DNA of 64,000 nucleotides from Anolis sagrei (lineage: Eukaryota > Chordata > Lepidosauria > Squamata > Anolidae): assembly GCF_037176765.1 (NCBI RefSeq), contig NC_090022.1, positions 176,273,117-176,337,116 on the forward strand. The letters run 5' to 3'. This document shows, one piece after another, positions 53,475-64,000 of this stretch. The translations under genes were made by a program, and so were the position numbers. Position 1 is the stretch's first letter, and each line of letters begins with the position of its first letter. The notes beneath the pieces were generated by a model. That model was given only the letters and a program-made list of their open reading frames with translations, was not told the DNA's origin and searched no databases.

Positions 53475-55338
53475 TGAGGGTTGAATGAAAAGTAATGCCC
53501 CCACCTTTGTTACTTGTGTTTGGATGGGAATATTTTAATAAATCAAATGCAGAAATAATCCTTAGGATGTGCTCTTTAACTACCACTATTCACTTTTCCA
53601 CATAATCACCAGACAATTGGATACATTTCTGCCAATGATGAACAAGTTTTCTGAAGCCGTCACAGAAGAAGCCGACACTCTGTTTTCCCAACCAGCAATC
53701 AGCATCCTGGGTACCCATCATGCACAGATCTTCCGTTAACTAAGCAAAGCAATAATATGATCCACACGTTCTTGTGAAATGCCGATTATGCTTGAAATTT
53801 CTGAGTGATACGATGATCGTCCTGAATCAATCTGTAATCCTTCTGCTTGTGAAACTCGGTGGTTGCTGTCATAGGACGTCCAACTCTTTGTTTGTCACAC
53901 AAGTAAAATGTTCATAGAATCATAGAATCATAGAGTTGGAAGAGACCTCATGGGCCATCCAGTCCAACCCCCTGCCAAGAAGCAGGAATATTGCATTCAA
54001 GGCACCCCTGACAGATGGCCATCCAGCCTCTGTTTAAAAGCTTCCAAAGAAGGAGCCTCCACCACACTCTGGGGCAGAGAGTTCCACTGTTGAACGGCTC
54101 TCACAGTCAGGAAGTTCTTCCTCATGTTCAGATGGAATCTCCTTTCTTGTAGTTTGAAGCCATTGTTCCACGTCCTAGTCTCCAGGACAGCAGAAAACAA
54201 GCTTGCTCCCTACTTTCTAGGAATTATACACACATGCTTATACATGGCTATCATATCCAGGAGCGGCTCAACCCATTACGCAAAGTAAGCATTTGCAGTA
54301 TAGTTGATTTTGCCAGGCATTGTCCCCCATTCTGTATCTTTGCATTTCGTTTTTTCTGCCTAAGTGGAGTATCTTGCATTTGTCACTGTTGAACTTCATT
54401 TTGTTAGTTTTGGCCCATCTCTCTAATCTGTCAAGATCGTTTTGAATCCTGCTCCTGTCCTCTGGAGAATTGGATATCCCTCCCAATTTGGTGTCGTCTG
54501 CAAACATAATGATTCTGCCTTCTAGCCCTTCATCTAAGTCATTAATAAAGATGTTGAACAGGACCGGGCCCAGGACGGAACCCTGCTCGTGGCACTCGGC
54601 TCGTCACTTCTTTCCAGGATGAACAGGAAGCATTGGGAAGAATCAGCCCCTGGGTTCGTCCATTTAACCAATTACTGATCCACCTCACCATAGTTTTGCC
54701 TAGCCCACATTGGACTAGTTTGTTTGCCAGAAGGTCATGGGCGACCTTGTCGGAGGGCTTACTGAAATCCAGGTACACTACATCCACGGCATTCCTGCAT
54801 CTATTCAACTTGTAGCTCTATCGAAAAAAGAGATCAGATTAGTCTGGCATATGACTTGTTTTTGATAAATCCATGTTGACTATTAGCGATGACTGCATTT
54901 GTTTCTAAGTGTTTGCAGACGACTTCCTTTACAATCTTCTAGAATCTTGCCTGGTATCGATGCGAGGCTGACTGGATGGTAGTTGTTTGGGTCAGCCTCA
55001 ACATCTTTAAACTTACTCATCCAATGACACACAGTACTCACATCAACACACACAATCACCATAAACAACTTGCATTCTTTGATGAATCTCCTTTGGGGTG
55101 ACATCTTCTGCTGTCAAGAATTCAATGACTGCACATTGCTTAAGTCGCATTGACTGACCGTCTGCCCAGGGTTCCCTACTTCGCACTTTAACAACACAAC
55201 CATTCAATGCTAAGGCTTCCCACCAACATGGAACTGTAGAGGAGAGTCTACTGAACAAGCCAGTACCTGCCACATACCATTACTGCCATCTGTTGAGGAG
55301 TTATGAAGGTGGAGGCATTACTTTTCATTCAACTCTTG
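53475..55338 (-). mobile_element. mariner transposon split by a CR1 LINE
   Basis: Terminal repeats gagggttgaatgaaaagtaa (left) and its inverted counterpart ttacttttcattcaactctt (right), with TA at both flanks. The minus strand gives the transposase N-terminus MRLKQCAVIEFLTAEDVTPK, then KEIHQRMQVVYGD and DVSTVCHWMSKFKDVE at the right. The middle-to-C-terminal part lies at the left. It has frameshifts and stops and is internally shortened. Confidence 0.83.
53913..54990 (-). repeat. CR1 LINE, 5' truncated, inside mariner
   Basis: The minus strand encodes NYHPVSLASIPGKILED, VDVVYLDFSKPSDKVAHDLL, MFADDTKLGGISNSPEDRSR and the CR1 3' end with ATTCTATGA repeats at 53913-53935. The reading frame is broken in several places. 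Confidence 0.88.
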
Positions 55339-55339
55339 T

Positions 55340-56500
55340 AATAAAAAAAAGAAAACACCATTGCCTGCAAGACACCTTATTGCTTCTGTATAGTGGGAGA
55401 AAAAGAAGAAACTTTTGCTGGGAGGCTTGCCACTGGCTGTAGGTGAATGTGGTTTGTTAGAAAGCAGGGTGAATGGAAAAGACAGATGAAAATTGGAACG
55501 TGCATGGCCAAACCAAATCGGAATGTGATCAAAATGGCTCAAGTTATTAACTGAAGAAACACATACAAGCTGGAAGCAGTTGTGGATATATGCATTTGGT
55601 TGAACATACTGAGAAAGACAATTTTTTCACTCTTCCTCTCTCCTGTTCTCCCACTGCACTGAGTACAAAATACTGTTGCACATTGAAGCTAATTTATGGA
55701 AAATTAAGTGCTGGAGAGACAGATGAGAAGGGGGAGGAAGGAAAAGAAATTAAAATCTTTTAACAGTAGCTGAAAAGTGAAATGACAGAGAATTAATCTG
55801 GGACAGACAGCTGGAAGACATGCAAAATGCTCTACTTCCAGAAGCCCCATCAATCTTTAGTGATGTAACATGTTTAAACATTTACCTTGTCATCCATGGC
55901 CGGCGCATTCAATCGGTAGTGGCTTCAAGAAGGAGACCTCAGCTAGACCACTCACTGTTTCTTTCCATAGAGAAGGATCAGATCATTCAAAAAGAAGGGA
56001 TAAATACATCTTTCTTTATTCTGAGTTTCTCCAAGTTCTTCTCAACAGCAAGGGAGCGTGAAGTTATTCCCAGTGAGAAACTCCTTGCAGTCTTAGATAA
56101 CTGGAAGGGTGGATGGAGACGAGGGAGGAGTGGGGTTTCAAACTGGGTTGGCTTTCCCCCAGTTCTCATGGAGAGTGGGAAGCTGATGAAATTTGACCCC
56201 ATGCCAAACACACTGGCTTTGCAATGGGTAGATGTTTCCTCTAAGAGGGAAGGAGGCATTTCACGAAAAGGAAGGGGGTGGTGGGGAACAACAGGAGCGG
56301 AAAGCAGGTGACTGTTTTCCTCCCTCTATGAACATAGATTCCAACTGTGTGAACATTAGGATCAGGGTCAACTGCAGTACCAAAGTCATCCTAATTCTGA
56401 GTCTAACATCTTAAAAAATTGCCTAGATTTTTCTTGTGTATGTGTATGTGTTTGTGTAACATAATTACAAATGATACCCCTACACATATAGATGCATCTT
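55340..56500. other. Stretch without recognised genes or repeats
   Basis: It includes a 163-codon open frame (55820-56311) with no motif that I recognise and no splice or start context that supports it. Part of the AVPR2 5' region may lie here or further right. Confidence 0.4.
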
Positions 56501-56502
56501 AG

Positions 56503-56511
<9 letters not shown>

Positions 56512-56538
<27 letters not shown>

Positions 56539-56925
56539 CGAGGGACAGGGCCTTCTCGGTGGTGGCCCCTCGACTCTGGAACTCTCTCCCACTGGAGATC
56601 AGAACTGCCCCCTCCATTTTGTCATTCAGAAAACGGGTGAAAACCTGGCTATGGGGTTTGGCTTTTGACGAGTGAATCAATATTTCTGTGATCGGATAGA
56701 TGACGATGAATGATGGACAATGAATTCACTATGACGACTGACCATTGTTATTATGTGATTGGATTTTGCTCTTATAACGTTTTAAATTGAATATGTTATA
56801 TGATGTTTTTAATGATTGTTTTGTGATTTTATTGCTGGAAACCGGCCCAAGTCCCCCGATAGAGGGGAGAAGACCGGTATACAAAATTGCTAAATAAATA
56901 AATAAATAAATAAATAATAACAACA
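56512..56925 (+). repeat. L2-type LINE 3' fragment, sense
   Basis: gagggacagggccttctcgg, then ggaaaccggcccaagtcccc and an (AAAT)n tail. An AAT microsatellite lies at the left edge. Confidence 0.8.
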
Positions 56926-57039
56926 CTTTATTTGTTATCCGCCCAAGGGGACTTAAGGTGGATTCTAGCATATACAGACACAGGCAAACATTAAATGCCT
57001 CAATGAAACACAGATACATAGATAAACAGATAAAGCTAA

Positions 57040-57320
57040 AGGCTTCTCCTTCATCTTCAGCTCTGGGGGTGGTGCTCATTTCCATATCTTAGCCAAAGAG
57101 CCGGCATTGTCCATAGACACCTCCTAAGTCATGTAGCCGGATGACTGCATGGAGTGCCGTTTACCTTCCCACTGAGGCGGTACCTATTGAGCTACTCACA
57201 TTTGCATGTTTTCGAACAGCTAGGTTGGCAGGAGCTCACCCATGGGGAGCTCACCCATCCTGTGGATTTGAACCACCAATCTTCTGGTCAGCTAGTTCAG
57301 CAGCTCAATGGCAGCACCAA
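57040..57320 (-). repeat. Bov-B-tail SINE, antisense
   Basis: gctactcacatttgcatgtt and the tRNA-like head at the right edge. Confidence 0.83.
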
Positions 57321-57425
57321 CTGCCGCTCTGGCCCAGAATGAAGAGAGAAGGGGGCAGAAGACAGCTCCACCTTGTCTCCTGTGCTATGCGAATAATATA
57401 ATATAATATAAAATAAAATGTAATA

Positions 57426-57737
57426 TCTATATAAATAAAAATGTGATGTTCGTTTGTGGGATTAGCATAACTCAAAAACCACTGGATGAATTGACACCAA
57501 ATTTGGATACAATACACCTGTCAGGCCAACGAGTGACCACCACTCATAAAAACATGGAAAACACAGCAAAAAAGACTTAAAAAGCCAAAAAACAAAAAAT
57601 ACATTACAACACATGTAGAAAACCACATATATATAGGCAAACACAAATATATACACAAATATATACATGCACATATATACACACAAAACACATAAACACA
57701 GACTAGGCCACAGCAATGCATGGCAGGGGATGGCTAG
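57426..57737 (+). mobile_element. Short Helitron, complete
   Basis: TCTATATAAATAAAAATG to GGCTAG, with host A before and T after. The inside is A/C-rich (atatacacaaa). Confidence 0.87.
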
Positions 57738-57739
57738 TA

Positions 57740-58019
57740 TCTATATAAATAGAAATGTAATGTTCGTTTGTGAGATTAACATAACTCAAAAACCACTGGG
57801 TGAATTAACACCAAATTTGGACACAATACACATATCAGGCCAACAAGTGACCATCACTCATAAAAACACAGAAAAACACAGCGGAAGAGACTTAAAAAGC
57901 AAAAAAAAACCCCATACATTACAACGCATGTGCAAAACCACATATATACACATATACACAAATATATACACACATATACACAGACTGGGTCACAGCAACA
58001 TGTGGCAGGGGATGGCTAG
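57740..58019 (+). mobile_element. Short Helitron, second copy in tandem
   Basis: It begins two bases (ta) after the end of the first copy and ends gatggCTAG before t. The head-to-tail pair recalls the tandem insertions known for Helitrons. Confidence 0.87.
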
Positions 58020-58094
58020 TAATATAATATAATATAATATAATATATTGTATATACATACAATATTTATGATATTATAATGTAATACAATATAA

Positions 58095-58360
58095 TATATT
58101 TTTTTGTCATGTCAGGAGTGACTTGAGAAACTGTTGTGAGAGAATAGGCCCCAGTCTGCAAGGACGTTGCCCAGGGGACGCCAGGATGTTTTTTTGATGT
58201 TTTATCATCCTTGTGGGAGGCTTCTCTCATGTCCCCGCATGAGGAGCTGGAGCTGACAGAGGGAGCTAATCTGCGCTCTCCCCGGATTCGAACCTGTGAC
58301 CTGTCGGTCTTCAGTCCTGCTGGCACAGGGGTTTAACACACTGCGCCACCGGGGGCTCCA
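58095..58360 (-). repeat. tRNA-derived SINE, antisense
   Basis: tgtcatgtcaggagtgactt to gcgccaccgggggctcc. It interrupts a (TAATA)n-rich stretch (58020-58490). Confidence 0.88.
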
Positions 58361-58489
58361 CATACAATATAATACTACTACTACTAATACGATATTATAA
58401 TGATATATTTTATATTACATGTAATATTACAATATAATGGTATAGTGCAATATAGTAATATATAATACTGATATTGTACTACGCTAATA

Positions 58490-58850
58490 ATATAATATAT
58501 TGTATGTATATATATCTTGTAAGCTGCTCTGAGTCCCCTTTCAGGGTGAGAAGGTGGCATATAAATGTCGCAAATAAATAAATAAATAACCTGTTGCTCC
58601 ATCATAACTATTATTTATTTATTATTTATTTATTTCAAATATTTCTACCCCGCCCTTCTCTACCCCCAAAGGGGGACTCAGGGGCGGCTTACAGCTAGCA
58701 ACAATTCAATGCCCCACACATACAACAAATAAGTAACAATTACATAATAAGTTAAAACATTAAAATTAGATTAAAAACCATTTAAAATATTACAAATTGA
58801 ACTAGGCCCATCAATCCAAACTCCAAACTTCCCAGGACAGGTTTATGTAA
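58490..58850. repeat. Two LINE 3' termini back to back
   Basis: 58490-58595 is sense (gtaagctgctctgagtcccc) and 58609-58850 is antisense (taccccgcccttctctaccc). Confidence 0.72.
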
Positions 58851-58852
58851 TA

Positions 58853-59786
58853 CTAGCTGTCCCCTGCCACGCGTTGCTGTGGCCCCGTCTGGTGATCTGG
58901 AAAATAAAGTAATGAGAAAGTGTTGGTTTCCAATATATGTAATTTCTTTGTGCTTGTGGGGAAACAGTATTTCTTGCTGTTTCTTTGTCAGTGTTGATGT
59001 GGAGATTGTCTGGTTTGCCTACTCTGGAACATGCAATATATAATTGTCCTTCTTCAAGGGTCCCTTTCAAATCTATGATACTATATCTGTGTGTGTATGA
59101 ATCATACCTATCTATCTATCATCTATCTATCATCTATCTATTTATCTATCTATCTAATCTATCTATATCTATGGCTGGATGGCTCTTTGTCAGGAGGACT
59201 TTGATTACGTTTTCTTGCCCTGGTGAAGGGAGTTGGACTGGATGGCCTTTAGTATTTTCTGTTGACCATGGGGGTTCTGTGTGGGAAGTTTGCCCCGATT
59301 TTGTCATTAGTGCGGTTCAGAACGCTCTTTGATTGTAGGTGAACTGTAAATCCCAGTAACTACAACTCCCAAATGTCAGGGTCTATTTCCCCCAAACTCC
59401 ATCTGTGTTCATATTTGGGTGTATTGAGTGCTTGTGCCAAGTTTGGTCCAGATCCATAATTGTTTGTGTCCATAGTGCTCTCTGGCTGTAGGTGAACTAC
59501 AACTCCCAAACTCAAGGTCAATGCCCACCAAACCCTTCCAATATTTTCTGTTGGTCATGGGAGTTCTGTGTGCCAAGTTTGGTTCAATTCCATCGTTGGT
59601 GGAGTTGATTGTAGGTGAACTATAAATCCCAGCAGCTACAACTCTCAAATGACAAAATAATAATTTTTTGAGTGATGGACACTCCTTGTGTTGTGAGATG
59701 TTTTGTTGCCAAATTTGGTGTGATTTTGTTCATTGGTTCTTTTGTTTTTAAGCACATAATGCACAGAGCATTTTTATATATATAGA
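58853..59786 (-). mobile_element. Long Helitron with internal microsatellite
   Basis: CTAG/hairpin end at the left (ctagctgtcccctgccacgc), TC end at the right, shared acaactcccaaa module inside, and (TCTA)n at 59106-59170. Confidence 0.8.
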
Positions 59787-60459
59787 TGTTGTCGCACAAG
59801 TTATGTGGGGAAGTGTTTGGCTTGTTTGCTAGCTCAGGTGTTTTGTTTTTCCATTTTGTTGTCATTTTGCTTGGCTTTAAAACATGTAAATGCTTCACAG
59901 ATATGAATTCAAGAGGTGAAGGCTCCTTGAGTGAGGAAAGCGGGAATGCCTACAAACTTTGGAGGTTCAAGGAAGCAGAGCAAAGCGCAGCAAGGTAAGG
60001 CATGGAGAGTACAGAGCACTCCAGCTCTGGGAGGCCTATCCCGTATGCTTACCCTAATGGCATTTGGATCCTCCCCTCTCTTTTTCCACATCATTTCTCA
60101 TCGTCTTATCAAACAAGGGGATATGGGGCATAGAGATGTTATCACCTCCCTCCTGACCCGATAATCTGACTCCCAGTTATCTGAGAGGAAACAGAAATAC
60201 CTTCCTCACCCAGCTCCCCCTCCCCATTTTTGAGGAAGTGTTGCTTACAACATTGCTAAATGCACAGCAGTGCGAAAGCTCTGTTCATAATGTTGCGGTA
60301 GGTTGGCCGGGTGCAAAAGGGCATTTCACATTTCAACAGGTGGCACTTGCCCTGGAAGGTGAAAATCTCTGTTCTGCGCCACTGTTTTTAAAAAGCTGCA
60401 CTTCTGTTCTCTTTTGAACCTGGATAGCCTATTAATTTAACCTCACCACTTGAAACATT

Positions 60460-61000
60460 ATGTTATAGAGCAGGAATTTAGGGGTCTTTGCCAGGAGGCA
60501 GAGATCAGTCAGACTCTTTAAAGAGTTCGTTACCCTGGTGAGACAGAGAGAAGCACCCAATCCCTGATTTTTCCCAATAAAAGGTCTCACCAAGTGGAAG
60601 GAAGTGCCACCAAGGTTTATTAGCGATTCAACTGAAAAGGATGCAGAGCGGCAATCATTCGCCAAGCAGAGCATGTGGTTACAGAAGTAAAGGCCATTTT
60701 TATAGAAAATACAGAGTTGTGAGTTTCAAAATTCCCGCTCCCCCCTCCCGCCCAGTTCGAAGGGGATTGGCTGACGCGCAAACAGCTGGGAGGAGGCTTG
60801 GCCATCCCCCATGCATCAGGACCAATCACAGGGCTTTCGCGGGACGCCAGAGCCTATCAGGAGGCTCCTGCTGCCTCGACACTCCAGCGAATCAGAAGGG
60901 AGGGAGGCGGGATGAAGGGAGACAATGCATCATGGAGTGGATTATGGAGTTTTAATGTCCTTAGGCTTATTGAGTCTGGGGATCAGCCTTCCAGAGAAAC
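60460..61000 (-). mobile_element. LTR-like sequence, bounds uncertain
   Basis: On the minus strand, CCAAT boxes (near 60760-60830), a TATA box (tataaaaatgg near 60700) and AATAAA (near 60618) follow in LTR order. No internal genes adjoin. Terminal repeats and target duplication were not identified. Confidence 0.5.
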
Positions 61001-61800
61001 CATTTTATTGTCCTGAGATGGGTCTGTGATAAACATTGATGGCTTAATCCAAGTTTTCCTCTTACAATCAGATAGGGCACAAAGGGGAAACTTTTGTGAA
61101 TGTCCTTAGTGGAAAGATATGAAAGAAAAACGGCTTGGAGAAAAAGAGGACTTTCCTAAGGTCATATTCCCCCTGTTGTTATATGTTTAAAAAGTCTGCC
61201 AAATGGAAATCCTAATGGTGGCCCAACTCTGAAGTCAAATGGATTTCCTTTACTATTGTCCATGCAAAGAATGTCCAAAGATAAGGGTCTTTTCATGATT
61301 GCTGATTGCTTTTCCAGAGGCAGGGCAGCTTCCTTGTAGATTTCCCCCAAGGAGAGGGGAAGGGGGTAAAAGGGTAAGGGCAAGGTCAAATACATGAAGA
61401 GAAACATAGAAATACAGGAGAAAATATGAAAATATAGAAATCATAATACAGAGAGTAAACCTAACTACCTTCCCCCAGTGTCCATAGTTCATATTATTCA
61501 TAGGAAGGTCCATAAAGGGAAATATATCCGTGAGGGGGAAAGAGAGTCCCTTGTTTGTGAGATGGGGGACCATCAGGAGCCCAGGTGTGTCTCATATGGA
61601 AAAATTCAAATACTATTGTAGCATGATTTTCAGTAATAAATTGGTTACTTTCTGCTGTAAACTTATGAAAATAGAGCATAAAGCTTTGATTAAATGATAC
61701 ACACCAAACTGACCAAGGCTTAACCCTCATTATCCAGCCTGGCGTCCTTGTCCTTTGCAAAACTATAAGTTACTATCTCTTATGGGGGGGAGGGGTGGTC
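61000..61800. other. No recognised feature
   Basis: Possibly the upstream part of the LTR-like element at its left, but nothing diagnostic is visible. Confidence 0.35.
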
Positions 61801-61811
61801 ATGTTCAACTT

Positions 61812-62000
61812 CAGAACCCCCTGCCAAGAAGCAGGAAAATTGCATTCAAAGCACTCCTGGCAGATGGCCATCCAGCCTCTGTTTAAAAGCCTCCAAAGAA
61901 GGAGCTTCCACCACACTCCGGGGCAGAGAGTTCCACTGCTGAACAGCTCTCACAGTCAGGAAGTTCTTCCTTATCTTCAGATGGAATCTCCTTTCTGGGA
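61812..62000 (-). repeat. CR1 LINE 3' fragment, antisense
   Basis: ccctgccaagaagcaggaaa then gagcttccaccacactccgg. Confidence 0.83.
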
Positions 62001-62009
62001 AGGAATGTG

Positions 62010-62185
62010 TACATAGGTTTTAAATTTTGTGTGTTATTGCTTATATGTGAGTTATATTAATTGTACTGTTTTATTTGCTTGCTGCTTCGTTGTTTACTTA
62101 TGTGTTGTTGAGCTTGGCCTCATGTAAGCCGCCCCAAGTCCCCTTGGGGAGATGGTGGCGGAGTATAAATAAAGTATTATTATTA
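62010..62185 (+). repeat. L2-type LINE 3' terminus
   Basis: cttggcctcatgtaagccgc and ggtggcggagtataaataaa, then (ATT)n. Confidence 0.78.
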
Positions 62186-62189
62186 TTGG

Positions 62190-62811
62190 GTTGTTGTAGG
62201 TTTTTTTGGGCTATATGGCCATGGTCTAGAGCAGGGATCCTCAAACTAAGGCCCGGGGGCCGAATGCGGCCCTCCAAGGTCAACCTAAGCTTAGGGTCAA
62301 CCTAAGTCTGTAACGACTTGAAAGTACACAACAACAACAACAACAATCCTATCTCATCAGCCAAAAACAGGCCCACACTTCCCATTGAAATACTAATAAA
62401 TTTATATTTGTTAAAATTGTTCTTCATTTTAATTATTGGTTTTTTTTAGTGGTTTTTGCACTACAAATAAGATATGTGCAGTGTGCATAGGAATTCATTT
62501 ACGTTTTTTTTTCAAATTATAATCCGGCCCTTCAACAGTTTGAGGGACTGTGACCTGGCCCTCTGTATAAAAAGTTTGTGGACCCCTGGTCTAGAGGCAT
62601 TCTCTCCTGACATTTCACCTGCATCTATGGCAAGCATCCTCAGAGGTAGCGAGGCCTGTTGGAAGTAGGAAAAAGGGTTTATATATCTGTGGAATGACCA
62701 GGGTGGGACAAAGGACTCTTGTCTGCTGGAGCTAGGTGTGAATGTTTCAACTGACCACCTTGATTAGCATATAATGGCCTGACAATGCCTGGAGCAAACT
62801 TTTGTTGAGAG

Positions 62812-62812
<1 letters not shown>
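62190..62812 (-). mobile_element. Penelope-like fragment split by an hAT MITE
   Basis: gggttgttgtaggttttttt to gattagcatataatggcctg, interrupted at 62232-62588. Both outer ends abut ATT repeats. Confidence 0.72.
62232..62588. mobile_element. hAT MITE, third copy, perfect 8-bp duplication
   Basis: Ends CAGGGATCCTCAAACTAAGG and AAAGTTTGTGGACCCCTG; flanks gtctagag at 62224-62231 and 62589-62596. Confidence 0.9.

Positions 62813-62814
<2 letters not shown>

Positions 62815-62848
<34 letters not shown>
62815..62848. repeat. (ATT)n microsatellite
   Basis: About 11 ATT units. The following 62850-63680 shows no gene or repeat that I recognise. Confidence 0.9.
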
Positions 62849-62849
<1 letters not shown>

Positions 62850-63681
62850 GTGTGTGTGCATTATGAAGTGGCTTCTCAGTGCAACTCTTTGAGGTACTAG
62901 AGCTTCCTCCAATATCCCATCCTAGAGGAGCTGGCTGTGCCCCCTTTGAACACTGGTGAGCTTCTATGAGAAGTTACCTGGGGAATGGGAGACCTACTCT
63001 TTGATGATCCCTCGTAAATCTCTCTCGTCCCCTTGCCTCTCTTCCCCCCTTTTTCTCGTCTCCTCTGCAGTCCCATCCCACGGATCCTTTTATGGCCTTC
63101 TTAGAAGCTAGGAGGCGGCCGGGATGGTGGGGCTGGCGGCCAGCCAGGTTGTGGATGTGATGTGTAGTGTTCCCACTTTATCTGAAGAACCACAAATTAT
63201 GCAACCCAAGCTCTTGGCCAGGTGACAGAAGGGAAACAATTCAGAAAATGGGATTGCAAGCTAGGCTTCTTGCTACCAAGCTCTTAACTCATTGTATGCC
63301 CTACTTCAATTCAGAGTGTACTACTACTCCCATAATTCCTCACCATTGGCTGGAACTGATGGGAAATAGAGTCCCACAACACATGCAAGGCTACAGGTGC
63401 CCCAGCACTGCCCCAGATATTTTTAAAAGGCACAATTCTCTCACAACTCTTCCAGAAATGGAAGAAGACAGGCAGCTGATGCCAAAACAAAAATAATAGG
63501 CATGAAGGGAGCTTCTCCAAGTCCTGCCCTGATTTGGTTGCATAATTTGTTCTTATCTGCCCACATTATAGGAAAGTTGATACTTTTAAAATGACAACCC
63601 AGCCTGATTGCTTGTTAATAATGATGTAAGCTATAGCCAAGCAAACTCACTCTCTCAGGGAATTGGACTGTAGACCACTTA

Positions 63682-64000
63682 CTTACTTACTTACTTACTT
63701 ACTTAGGCGATCCCTCGTTGGCCGAGTATGATAGTCTTCCAGGATTAGTGTTCTGGTGGGTCCGTAGGTGACTGTGGAGCCCTATTCTTGATCTGCATTG
63801 GTTTCTAGGTGACACGCCTTCCTTTTGGCACATTTCTCTCTTTTGCCCTCCATTCGTGCCTCTTCAGATTCTGCAGCACTGCTGGTCACAGCTGACCTCC
63901 AGCTGGAGTGCTCAAGGGCCAGGGCTTCCCAGTTCTCAGGGTTTATGCCAGAGTTTTTAAGGTTGGCTTTGAGCCCATCTTTAAATCTCTTTTCCTGTCT
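63682..64000 (-). repeat. (TAAG)n-tailed LINE, 3' end, running off the window
   Basis: The (CTTA)n tail then ggcgatccctcgttggccga and the reverse transcriptase C-terminal region, collinear with 30135-30480. Confidence 0.87.

Noticed and set aside
55820-56311. 163-codon open frame as a possible gene
   Set aside because: No recognisable domain, no supporting splice or start signals, and the frame length is within chance for this much sequence.

Overview
The window is vertebrate nuclear DNA, most likely from a squamate reptile and probably an iguanian lizard. The evidence is multi-exon genes with GT-AG introns set in a dense bed of squamate-type repeats: tRNA-derived SINEs (one family with a Bov-B-like tail), L2-type, CR1 and RTE/Bov-B LINEs, Penelope-like elements, Helitrons, SPIN-like hAT elements and mariner. 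Species-level identity is inference.

Four host genes are supported. From left to right they are the 3' half of ARHGAP4 on the plus strand (eight exons, 2819-14414, upstream exons outside the window), a two-exon caveolin-1/3-like gene on the minus strand (28193 to 18596), a three-exon caveolin-2-like gene on the minus strand (38397 to 35000), and the last two coding exons of the vasopressin V2 receptor gene AVPR2 on the minus strand (51406 to 44989). The gap between ARHGAP4 and AVPR2 is where mammals, as I recall, have no caveolin gene. Human 3p25 carries the paralogous set SRGAP3, CAV3 and OXTR, and human 7q31 carries CAV2 followed by CAV1. This locus therefore looks like another post-genome-duplication copy of the same ancestral block, still holding a CAV2-type gene followed by a CAV1/3-type gene. 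Both caveolins have open reading frames, correct splice phases and near-family lengths (163 and 157 aa), so they look functional. This is the main biological point of the window.

ARHGAP4 is odd in one respect: the coding sequence goes from the end of the RhoGAP domain through an acidic linker straight to the C-terminal tail, and no exon encoding the family's SH3 domain is visible in the interval where it should be.

Almost everything else is transposon-derived. Several elements can be delimited exactly from target-site duplications: two solo LTRs (7402-8095 and 13096-13868), a probable third (46253-47136), two or more complete SPIN-like hAT elements with 8-bp duplications, three copies of another hAT MITE, a LINE copy with a 16-bp duplication, and five Helitrons with TC/CTAG ends and an A/T target. 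The SPIN-like elements and the Helitrons share the same internal sequence module, which implies exchange between two unrelated transposon classes. Nested insertions are common and give relative ages. The region right of AVPR2 (51.5-64 kb) shows no host exon that I can recognise; the small first coding exon of AVPR2 must lie there but was not found.
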